Shown here: in pieces, positions 34,701 through 41,900 of the stretch
Position numbering within the stretch: position 1 is the stretch's first letter
Layout of the letters: each line of letters starts with the position of its first letter
Assembly (NCBI GenBank): GCA_964505555.1
Contig: CAZDIO010000026.1
Span: 1 to 64,000, forward strand
Direction of reading: 5' to 3'
DNA from: CAZDIO01 sp964505555
GTDB taxonomy: Bacteria; Bdellovibrionota_C; UBA2361; SZUA-149; CAZDIO01
Length of the DNA: 64,000 bases
Notes under the pieces: generated by a model
The model's database searches: none
Told to the model about the DNA's origin: nothing
What the model saw: the letters and a program-made list of their open reading frames with translations, nothing else
Program-made: the position numbers and the translations under genes

Positions 34701-35020
34701 CAGGAGTCTTCATGCTGCTGTATCTCGATCTCGCTTTTGATGAGCGAAAAAAACGAGGAGAGATGAATACACTCGGGCATCTTAAAGACGCGATCATTCA
34801 TGGAGCGGTAAAGAGAATACGGCCAAAATTAATGACCGTAATGGCCGCGTTCATGGGTCTTATTCCAATCATGTTCTCGATGTCCACGGGTAACGACGTG
34901 ATGAAACGCATCGCCGCGCCAATGATTGGAGGGCTCTTTACAAGCTTCCTTTTGGAACTTCTTGTATACCCAGCCCTATATTTTGAATGGAAAAAACGGT
35001 GCCTTATCAAGCCTACGTGA
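31769..35020 (+). CDS. cusA: Cu(I)/Ag(I) efflux RND permease (CusA family)
   Basis: 1083 residues with twelve membrane spans. TM4 motif ISIGILVDGAIVEVEN (about 390-405) is of the HME4 (Cu/Ag) type, and methionines in the periplasmic cleft region and DTQVIVYSRWDRSPDIIEDQ near the N-terminus match CusA/SilA. It takes monovalent copper or silver from the periplasm or cytosol into the CusB/CusC channel. The longer loop around residues 520-545 is not unusual for the family. The stop codon overlaps a tiny antisense frame at 35013-35096. Confidence 0.9.
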   Translation: MVCRLIEFSAKNKLFIITMTLALLVGAWWSFKNIPLDAIPDLSDTQVIVYSRWDRSPDIIEDQVTYPIVTSLLGTPGIKAVRGFSDFGYSYVYVIFEDGTNLYWARSRTLEYLSKILPRLPQGVRTEIGPDATSLGWVYQYALVDDSGSLDLAELRSIQDWQLKFHIQSVPGVAEVASVGGFVKQYQVNVDPNKLSHYGIRMPLLIEAIRSGNNDTGGRVVEFSGREYMVRGRGYAKSIEDIENIVVSNEHETGTPILVKNIATVELGPDIRRGVTDLNGMGDTAGGIVIMRQGENVVNVIDRVKEKLEQIRPSLPNGVKIVTTYDRSDLVHRALNTLKHELIAEVIIVSIVILIFLWHIPSAIVPILTIPISVFLAFIPMYFMGVTSNIMSLAGIAISIGILVDGAIVEVENAYKRLEEWNTSGRNGDFHEVRLRALKEVAPSVFFSLLVIAVSFIPIFMLVDQEGRLFRPLAISKTLAMTLAALLAVTVDPALRMLFSRMDKFTFKPRWLSGITNAFLVGTYYPEEKHPISKVLFRVYEPVANFVLRHTYLTIIGAILLVLTTIPIFLHLGTEFMPPLNEGSLLYMPTAFPGMSITEAKRLLQVQDKLLMGFPEVQSAYGKAGRAETSTDPAPLSMFETTVVLKPTEEWKKLDTWYSNLPRFIHPLFEWTSPPHESLEELQSRMNDKLRFAGIPNIWTMPIKNRIDMLSTGIRTPIGIKVLGADLKIIQNISEQIEAAIKSIPDTRSVYAERAAEGYYLDFVFNREALARYGVTIDEANMIVNSAVGGENISYTIEGRERYPINVRYLREFRDDVETLKRVLVPTSSGAMQIPLAQLADIKMVQGPSMIRNENGLLAGYVYVDITRKDIGGYIDDAKRVVQEKVALPTGYSLIWSGQYENMERVKERLKVVLPVTLFFIFLLLYLNTRSFVKTSIVLLAVPFSLVGSIWLLYFLGYNISIAVWVGMIALMGLDAETGVFMLLYLDLAFDERKKRGEMNTLGHLKDAIIHGAVKRIRPKLMTVMAAFMGLIPIMFSMSTGNDVMKRIAAPMIGGLFTSFLLELLVYPALYFEWKKRCLIKPT

Positions 35021-35096
35021 ATAACACCAGGACCGACATTGCAACCATGAGGAGCTCTTCGAACACCGTGATATAGGTTATCCAAGGCACGTGCAT
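35013..35096 (-). CDS. Possible 27-residue membrane peptide
   Basis: ATG at 35096, 27 codons, stop at 35013-35015, converging with the cusA stop. The sequence is short, starts HVPWITYITVFEELL and continues as a hydrophobic, methionine-rich helix (VAMSVLVLF). It could be a small copper-cluster membrane peptide or the conserved tail of a lost permease gene; a chance frame cannot be excluded. Confidence 0.25.
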   Translation of the reverse strand: MHVPWITYITVFEELLMVAMSVLVLFT

Positions 35097-35153
35097 TGAA
35101 TCTCACGGTGAGCAAGAAAACCTTTTATCACACCCACGTTTCCTTAACTCGTT

Positions 35154-35290
35154 TCATTTAAGGTATGACCTGACGATAGAAATGACTTCTTCACCCGCTT
35201 TCTTAATCTTTTTCGGATCCTTCTCCTCTACAATGTGAAAGCGTATGTGACCATCAAGAACTTCTGAGTTGATTTGATAGAGTTTATTAC
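35154..35290 (-). pseudogene. 3' fragment of a CsoR/FrmR-like metal-sensing repressor gene
   Basis: A frame without a start encodes CNKLYQINSEVLDGHIRFHI and then a charged helix ending IVRSYLK. The pattern resembles the C-terminal half of CsoR/FrmR-family repressors (EVL-x-x-H-I followed by a final helix ending in RSYL). The N-terminal helix with the first ligand is missing, because the frame runs directly into a broken trehalose synthase gene at about 35290. A copper-responsive CsoR would have fitted this cluster. Confidence 0.5.
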
Positions 35291-35630
35291 AACGCCACTG
35301 ATTGATCGCTTAATCTGGCGCTCAGGCGATCCTTCCCACGAATACGTGAGGCATCAACCAACATTCGTCCCGCCCAACGGCAGACATTAAACTCAGCCAG
35401 TAGAGCGCGCATTCGGTCTCGCTGTTCTTGTTGCGACATCGAAAGCGTTGCGGTTAGTTGCACAAATACAAACCGTCCACGAAGCAACGGGAAGCGCTCG
35501 AGCAGACGCAAAACGGCCAAGAGCTTCTCCTCCACCCTTTCGTATAATCAAGCCGGTCAACACCAAAGCCAAGCAAGGTATCCGGGACAAGTTTCAAGTC
35601 GGCGTAGACACTTGCAAGACACCCCTCTAG
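35287..35630 (-). pseudogene. Internal fragment of trehalose-6-phosphate synthase (GT20), frameshifted
   Basis: Minus-strand frames read LLGFGVDRLDYTKG, the UDP-glucose/Glc-6-P binding signature of OtsA-type synthases, then after a one-base loss EEKLLAVLRLLERFPLLRG and RFVFVQLTA, the next conserved block. Both gene ends are missing, and the left edge joins the CsoR-like fragment. No other trehalose gene is nearby. This is debris from deletion or recombination at the junction between the metal block and the mobilization block. Confidence 0.75.
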
Positions 35631-35711
35631 ACTTGGAACTTGTGTGCCCTATTGATAATCTACCGCACCCCCACCCACGCATCGCTGCGCTCTTGCTCAC
35701 CCCGCTGAGGT

Positions 35712-35851
35712 GAACGGCACGGTGGTTGGCCCAAGACCCCGCCCCAAAACGGCCGCCAACTAAACCCAGCCACTCTCACCTCTCCGCCCCCGAGTTTAGT
35801 TGTCATCCGTTTTGCCTTCGGCGCAACCGCCGGCCAACCACCGCGCCGTTC
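35712..35851. repeat. 140-bp nested imperfect palindrome
   Basis: Outer arms GAACGGCACGGTGGTTGGCC (35712-35731) and 35832-35851 pair over 20 bp with one mismatch. Inside, CAAAACGG (35745-35752) pairs with 35807-35814, and AACTAAAC (35758-35765) pairs with 35794-35801. All three stems are nested in register, giving a cruciform or long RNA hairpin. No reading frame explains it. It lies directly left of the mobilization genes, so an origin of transfer, single-strand origin or leader structure is plausible. No known nic motif was recognised. Confidence 0.6.
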
Positions 35852-35858
35852 GCATTTT

Positions 35859-35909
35859 AATTTTTTTCATCGCCCTCCACGAAGAGTGAGAGGGACGACG
35901 AAAAAAATT
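35859..35909. terminator. T-rich inverted repeat before the mobilization operon
   Basis: AATTTTTTTC (35859-35868) pairs with GAAAAAAATT (35900-35909), extended inward by an imperfect TCGcCCTC/GAGGGaCGA stem. T-runs on both strands make it a possible bidirectional terminator insulating the operon that starts at 35960. Confidence 0.5.
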
Positions 35910-35959
35910 TGCCGTAGGCAAGACTCTCTCTATTAACCAGAAACGTTGGGGGTAATGCG

Positions 35960-36457
35960 ATGCACATCGAAATAGAAAAACAAGAAAGCGATTACATTCG
36001 GGAAGTGATTGTTAAATATCGTGGACCGAAGCGAAAGAGTCCCTGCTTTCGAGACTCTGAAGCAGTGGCGAATTTTCTTCGTGGTGTCCTAGTAGACAAC
36101 TCAAGAGAGCATTTCATAGCGCTTTTCCTCGATGCGGGTAACCGAGTCGCTAGTTATTCGATTATCGCAATCGGTGGAAAGCAATCGTGCCCTGTTGATG
36201 TTACCGGGATTTTTCAGCGAGCTTTGATAGTCGGCGCATCAAGTATCATCGTCAGTCACAATCACCCTTCAGGTGATACAAAACCCAGCGAGGAAGATAG
36301 ACAAATAACGAAAGCACTTTGTGAGGTCGGAAAGCTTCTCCGGATCAACGTACTCGACCACATCATTATCAGCGACGACGAGCATTTTTCGTTTAGCGAT
36401 AGCGAAATGATCGCGCGGAATACCTTTTTTAACCGTAATTCTGACGAGGTGCGATGA
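35960..36457 (+). CDS. radC: RadC-like JAB-domain protein
   Basis: 165 residues. The JAMM/MPN metal site is visible: SHNHPSGDTKPSEED (about 99-113), with two His and the final Asp. The N-terminal helix-hairpin-helix of chromosomal RadC is replaced by a short region, as in the RadC-like proteins carried on mobile elements and often found with anti-restriction genes. Molecular function remains unsettled for the family. The start follows GGGGG-type spacing; the stop overlaps the ArdC-like gene by 4 nt. A fragment of a close relative is at 11615. Confidence 0.85.
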   Translation: MHIEIEKQESDYIREVIVKYRGPKRKSPCFRDSEAVANFLRGVLVDNSREHFIALFLDAGNRVASYSIIAIGGKQSCPVDVTGIFQRALIVGASSIIVSHNHPSGDTKPSEEDRQITKALCEVGKLLRINVLDHIIISDDEHFSFSDSEMIARNTFFNRNSDEVR

Positions 36458-37305
36458 TGGAAACAACGACTCTCGATATAAAGACACAATCCCAACAGAG
36501 TAAATTGAAGCAGATGACCGAAGAGGCGCTAGCGACTCTCTGCCGGTCGCTTGAAAACGGGAAGAGTGACGAAATGATTCGCTACTTGGAAGTGATGTCA
36601 CGTTTCCCGCGATACAGCTTCAGGAATCTCCTCTTAATTCTGATTCAAAAACCTGACGCGAGTCGGGTTATGGGCTATGCCAGTTGGAAGCAACTCGGTA
36701 GGCAGGTGAAAAAGGATGAAAAGGCTATACGAATCTGGGCTCCGATGAGGACGAGACTCGGTGAAGAAAACAGAGTCGCTACAGACTCGCTCCAAGGAAC
36801 AGATGGAGAGTCGAAAGAGATTCTCTTCTTTCGGCCCGTCTGTGTCTTTGACGTAAGCCAAACAGACGGGAAAGAACTGCCTAAACTCGCTGACGTCGCC
36901 GGCGATCCGGGAAGGTATTTACAGAGGCTCAAACAATTCGCTTCTGACCAAGGAATTCAATTAGGTTACAGCAATGAACTTCGAGCCGAAGGCGTTTCGA
37001 GGTGCGGGGAGATTCTCTTGAGAAGCGGTCTTGTTCCGGCAGTAGAATTTCATGTGCTCGCCCATGAAATCGCGCATGAGTTGATTCATAAAAGAGAAAT
37101 GCGAAAGGATCTCTCAAAGCGTCAAGCTGAAACCGAAGCGGAAGCAGTGGCCTATGTCGTGAGTAAATCAATCGGGCTACATACTGGGAACGCTTCGAGT
37201 GATTATATTCAGTTGTGGAATGGCAATAAGGAGGCTGTAAGTAACTCTCTAAGCGCGATCAGGAGAACCGCTGCACTCATCACACAAACATTGCTTGATA
37301 CGTGA
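36454..37305 (+). CDS. ArdC-like anti-restriction protein
   Basis: 283 residues. The N-terminal ssDNA-binding ArdC domain (about 15-150) has MSRFPRYSFRNLLLI, GYASWKQLGRQV and KAIRIWAP. The C-terminal zincin-like metallopeptidase domain has HEIAHELIH (about 203-211) with a downstream Glu-rich segment (ETEAEAVAYVV, about 228-238). Such proteins protect incoming single-stranded plasmid DNA against host restriction during conjugation. ATGA overlap with the radC-like gene shows co-translation. Terminated by the hairpin at 37318. Confidence 0.82.
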   Translation: MMETTTLDIKTQSQQSKLKQMTEEALATLCRSLENGKSDEMIRYLEVMSRFPRYSFRNLLLILIQKPDASRVMGYASWKQLGRQVKKDEKAIRIWAPMRTRLGEENRVATDSLQGTDGESKEILFFRPVCVFDVSQTDGKELPKLADVAGDPGRYLQRLKQFASDQGIQLGYSNELRAEGVSRCGEILLRSGLVPAVEFHVLAHEIAHELIHKREMRKDLSKRQAETEAEAVAYVVSKSIGLHTGNASSDYIQLWNGNKEAVSNSLSAIRRTAALITQTLLDT

Positions 37306-37317
37306 CGTAGCGGCTTA

Positions 37318-37357
37318 GGAAGGAGACGAGAACGCATGTTGTATCTCGTTTCCTTCC
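37318..37357 (+). terminator. Terminator after the ArdC-like gene
   Basis: GGAAGGAGACGAG (37318-37330) pairs with CTCGTTTCCTTCC (37345-37357), a 13-bp stem with one G.T pair, 13 bp after the stop codon. Confidence 0.7.
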
Positions 37358-37528
37358 TCATTTTCGAATTGACCGGAGAGGCGCTGGAGCATTTTCCCGA
37401 CGGATTTTCACGCACCGCTTACCGTTTTTTAGGGCAAGATAACTGGCGACTCTTTGGAAAAGTAAGTTGTTGTTATTAAAGATGAAAATGCGAGTCTCAA
37501 GTTGTAGTCGCTGTTTGTTGGAGAGTCT

Positions 37529-37569
37529 CTCTAGCGACTCTCGATTTTGACCGGAAAGAGTCGCTAGAG
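37529..37569. terminator. Perfect 13-bp inverted repeat between convergent genes
   Basis: CTCTAGCGACTCT (37529-37541) and AGAGTCGCTAGAG (37557-37569) pair exactly around a 15-nt loop. It sits just past the end of the minus-strand ORF6N gene and contains the GACTC/GAGTC motif that is frequent in this module. Terminator or protein-binding site. Confidence 0.5.
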
Positions 37570-37599
37570 CACCGCGAGTCGCGGATTCAGATTCGGAAT

Positions 37600-38139
37600 T
37601 CAGTCATTCTTGAAGCCGATTCGCCTACCCTTTCTTTCTTCAAGCGGAGCGATAAGAAGATCGATTGCTTCAAACACGATCCGAAACTGTTTGTCGTATT
37701 CGCTAAATTTAACGCTCAGCTTCTGCTTCAGATCTTTCAGTTCCCGAGCAAGGTCTTTGTGCTGTTCAATGAAACGACGGGCTTTAACGAATGCCCGCAC
37801 GACGTGAATGCTCATCTCAATAGCCACAGGTGAGTTAAGCACCGTAGCAGCCATGATTGCTCCATGTTCGGTAAACACATAAGGAAGAGTGCGCCGACCA
37901 CCCCACGATCTTGAGGTGCCAAATTGGTACCTCAAGTTTGTAAGTTCTTGATCTGACAAGAGAAAGGCGAAATCTTGAGGGAACCTATCTATATTGCGTT
38001 TGAACGCCCGTATGAATTGCTTCGTTTCGACCCCGTAGACTTTTGCGAGATCTGAATCAAGCATTACTCTATGATTTCGGATCTCGTAAATACAACTCTC
38101 GATTTGTTCAATTGCGATAATTTCTTTCTTCCTCGGCAT
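37600..38139 (-). CDS. ORF6N-domain DNA-binding protein
   Basis: 179 residues. The N-terminal ORF6N domain (about 8-95: IRNHRVMLDSDLAKVYGVETK, then FPQDFAFLL and LPYVFTEHGAIMAA) is the phage/mobile-element DNA-binding domain often fused to KilA-like modules. The C-terminal helical part (about 100-175) contains a coiled coil. It is transcribed against its neighbours and usually acts as a regulator. Common as an accessory gene in conjugative and phage-like elements. Confidence 0.82.
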   Translation of the reverse strand: MPRKKEIIAIEQIESCIYEIRNHRVMLDSDLAKVYGVETKQFIRAFKRNIDRFPQDFAFLLSDQELTNLRYQFGTSRSWGGRRTLPYVFTEHGAIMAATVLNSPVAIEMSIHVVRAFVKARRFIEQHKDLARELKDLKQKLSVKFSEYDKQFRIVFEAIDLLIAPLEERKGRRIGFKND

Positions 38140-38359
38140 AGCACGAAGTAGCTAACACGTTTTAAATTAATTGTCTCGAATCAAATCTCTTTGTGACTAT
38201 CCACATAAGTTTCTGTGGCGACTTGCCCCACTTACGATGAGGCATCTTACCTGATTGCGTAGAACCTCTCTTTCACTAACCACTTGTATTTTCACAACAT
38301 CGCTCGCGACTCGCGTTGGTACGATTCTCGCTACATACGAGTCTGAGGATTGTCATTTT

Positions 38360-38950
38360 ATGAAAGAGCAAAGTTCATACCAAAAGAAAAGACAGCTTCG
38401 ACCTGTCGCGATTTCCGTTGCGACATATTTGGCCGCTGCACTTGCGATTCTTTACATTATCCCGACACACTTCATTTTTAACAGAAGCGAAAGTATGCCT
38501 CTTGGTATCTACCGAATCACCGGGACGCCGATAACACGCGCTTCGATTGTCGGGGCATGCATCCCTGAACCGTATGCGACTCTCGTGCGCACACGAGGCT
38601 ATGTCGAATCGGGGCGATGCATCGGTGGGATACGCCCGGTGATGAAATACGTTGCGGCCATCGCTGGCGACTCGGTTGAGATTCGCCTTAACGGTCTATT
38701 TATTAACGGAGAGTCTGTTCCGAATACACGGATTTTATTGATTGATCCGCTGGGGCGGGCAGTTCCCCACCAGACTGGAATCTACGTTCTGAGACCGGGA
38801 GAATTCTGGCTTCTTTCCAACCACGTAAGCGGCAGTCTGGACAGCCGTTACTTCGGGCCGGTTACGAAGATTCTCGGCGTAGTCGAACCGGTTCTCACCG
38901 AAAACGAACTCTGTGGCTTCTCCTTTCTCCACGCTTATCTGAACTGCTGA
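38360..38950 (+). CDS. traF: TraF-like conjugal-transfer signal peptidase (S26)
   Basis: 196 residues from the ATG at 38360; the frame extends upstream to 38255 but that part is not protein-like. A membrane anchor (about 17-37) is followed by the nucleophile Ser in SESMPLGIYR (about 46) and the general-base Lys in RPVMKYVAAIAGDSVE (about 94), then SLDSRYFGPV. This is the TraF branch of signal peptidases, which matures or cyclises the pilin TrbC in RP4. No pilin gene is in the window. It starts the unit with relaxase, coupling protein and accessory protein. Confidence 0.82.
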   Translation: MKEQSSYQKKRQLRPVAISVATYLAAALAILYIIPTHFIFNRSESMPLGIYRITGTPITRASIVGACIPEPYATLVRTRGYVESGRCIGGIRPVMKYVAAIAGDSVEIRLNGLFINGESVPNTRILLIDPLGRAVPHQTGIYVLRPGEFWLLSNHVSGSLDSRYFGPVTKILGVVEPVLTENELCGFSFLHAYLNC

Positions 38951-38962
38951 GGAGACTCTCTT

Positions 38963-41900
38963 ATGAAACAGATGCGAAGAATCAAGAAACCAATCATCAA
39001 GCTGGGCAAGATTCGGAAATGGTCGCAGAGGTCATTGAGAGTCGCAAGCGACTCTCAACAAATGTTTGACCGGTTTTCTCCCCGCTCCCAGAGAGTCGTT
39101 ATCAAGGTCAAGCAGTCTTACAACAAATCTCGCGGCACATGGCCTGCGCACGGACGCTATCTCGAACGGGACAAGAGTCGGTTCGGAGACGGCTTCTCAA
39201 AAACCGAGGATCGGGTGCACATCACAAAGACTCTCGCCGAGTGGGAAGCCGCAGGAGATGAAAAGCTGCACAAAATTATCATCTCCCCGGAATACGCCGA
39301 GAGACTCGATCTCAAAGAACACACGCGCGAACTACTGGCGCAAATGGAAAGGGACCTATCCCGGCAAACCGAATGGGTAGCGATTCTCCACAAGAACACC
39401 GATAATCACCATGTACATGTCGCCCTCCGGGGAATTGATACGGCGCACAAATCACTCGAAATTGAGGAATATCTAGGTGACATTCTGCGGACACGAAGTC
39501 GTGAACTCGTCACCAAAAAGCTTGGTCCGAGACTGTATCCCGAGATTCTGGAACGGCGAGAGAAAGAACTTTTTTCAGAGAGGCTCACCGATATTGACAG
39601 GGCTTTGCTCTGGAAGGCAGATTCAAATCTGATCATTCGGTTTCCCGAAAAAGAGTCTTCTAATTGGCGGCAAAATAAGTCCCGTGAACAGGAACGACTC
39701 CGGCTTACATTTCTTTCTGAGTTGGGGCTCTGTGAAAATATCTCACCTAATTCGTGGCGACTCTCTCCCGATCTTGCCGAGACTCTAAAGCGACTCTCTC
39801 TCCGACAACAGCTTATAAAAGAGCAGGTACCTGGCTGGGAATTTGTCCGGACGCTCAAGGCATCCGGCGTCATTCGAAAACGCCTTGACCTGGGAGAGAC
39901 TCTTACCGGACGGGTTGTGGGAACTAATATTCGAGATCCTTTTGGCGATCAGCAATTCATGCTCGTTGAAGGCACGGACGGTGTCACCTATCACTTCAAC
40001 CAACCAAAAGGTGCCCGAGAGGGAAAGGTCAAAGTAAATGATGTAGTGACACTTGAAAGGCGCATCGCTGAAATATCAGACAACGACACAGCAGAGGTAA
40101 CTAAAAGAGAGTTCACAGCGGTTCAAATCCACAGCGATTGGAAAAAGTGCCTACCCCTTGATTACGAGGCCGTGGCGACTCTCAAGCACACGAACGATTC
40201 TCGGGAAGACGCGCCACGAGTCGGTTTCGCAAACGACTGGGCTCAGGCAGTCCAGGAGAGAGTCGCTGAGCTTCGGGCTAAAAACTTTACACCGCACGAT
40301 CGGGACTGGAAGACTCGCCTGGAAGCGATCCGTTTCACAGAAACAGACTCGAAAGCCTGGGAGTGGAATCCGAGAGATTACATCGAGTCAGAAGGCGAGA
40401 ATGCAGCACCGGATTCCATCTCAGAGCACGAAGGCAAATTGAACAATGAGAATCGCTTGATTGTCGGAGAAATTCAGTGCGTAGGTGAAGAAAGAATCCT
40501 TGTTAAGGATATACGAGATTCAACCGGAAGAATTGTCAAACTGAGCGATGCGGGACTTAGCTGGGCACCGAGTGTCGGCACTACGGTTTCAATACAAGCA
40601 AAGAGAACCCCTCACACCGAGATTCGCCCAAGTGACGACAGAATCGCTGAGCTGATAACTAGCTCTGGAAGTATTCGCGAAGAGAATCTCAAGGACAACG
40701 AAAAGAAGTACATACTTGCACGAGCAAATACTTGGACACGTTGGGAGATTCTCCAGCAAAACAACGACGGGAGTTACCAACTACTCCGCAATCTTGCTGC
40801 TCCAAGCAAACAAGCCTTGCTGTCCTTGATGGAAGAGAAGGTCAGTCAAATACGCTTAAAAGTTAGCGAGGACGTGAAACGCCAACCAGCTTGGCTCAAG
40901 TTCCTTGACGAACAAGAATTGTCCTCAACCGCAAGCGGATTCACATCGATCGATAAACTCCTTAAGGAACTTGGTCGCCTGCCGTCTGACGGGCCTGTAA
41001 CCTGGCTTACTAAAGCACTTAAACGTCGTCAGGCTCTATGGGAGAGTCGCGGTATCGCGCTGGACGATAACTTTGAGAAAAACACAAGAACCTGGATCTC
41101 TGAAGGTCTACTTCCGACAACGCTCGCCAAAGGTGAACAAATCATCGGAAGAATTCTGGACCTTTCGATTAATGGCGGGCGCTACCTCGCACTTGATTCA
41201 ACGGACGGAACAGTTCGGTATTTCAAAATTTCCGGCCAGATTCAAGAACAGATCAATAAGGAACAGCTTCCGGTCGGAAACGTTATTGTTCTCACAGGAA
41301 AATCATTCGACAAGCAAATAAACGGAACTGTCCGCACCATCTACTATACCTCCCTGACGCGGTACATTGACTGGGCATCAAGTGAAGAACTTCTCAAGGA
41401 TGCACGTGCGGACCAACACAACAGCATCGCACAGACAACCAAAGGTTTTGCAGAAGAGTGGAAGCGGAAAGTGGCGCAGATTAAGGATAGTCTTCGAGAA
41501 TTCGATGAACTACCGCTGGTTCACACTAAATTGCGTCAAGGAGAAGAACTTACAGGAAGGATAATAGACCTCGGGATAAATGACGGTGAAAAACTCTTGT
41601 TAGAGGGCACCGATAGAAAGCTCCATCTTATTTATCAGTCCAAGAAGATTAAAGAGGCCATTGCCCGATCTGAAATAACCATCGGAGATGTGATCACTCT
41701 CAGAGGTAGAGAATTCTCACTCGGTGAAAGAAAAATACAGTTTATCGACCTGAGCCGTCTTGAGCACTGGGCCGTCTCTTATGCACTTGATAAGTATGCC
41801 TTCACTCAAAACCCTGAAGAACTCTCTCGTTTAAGTACAGTAGCGCCAACTACCTTTACAAGAGAATGGAATCGGCAAGCCGCCAAGCGGAGGCGAGTGC

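Noticed and set aside
38255..38359. N-terminal extension of the TraF-like peptidase
   Set aside because: The extra 35 residues are low-quality sequence before a natural start whose next residues lead into the membrane anchor; the family normally starts there.
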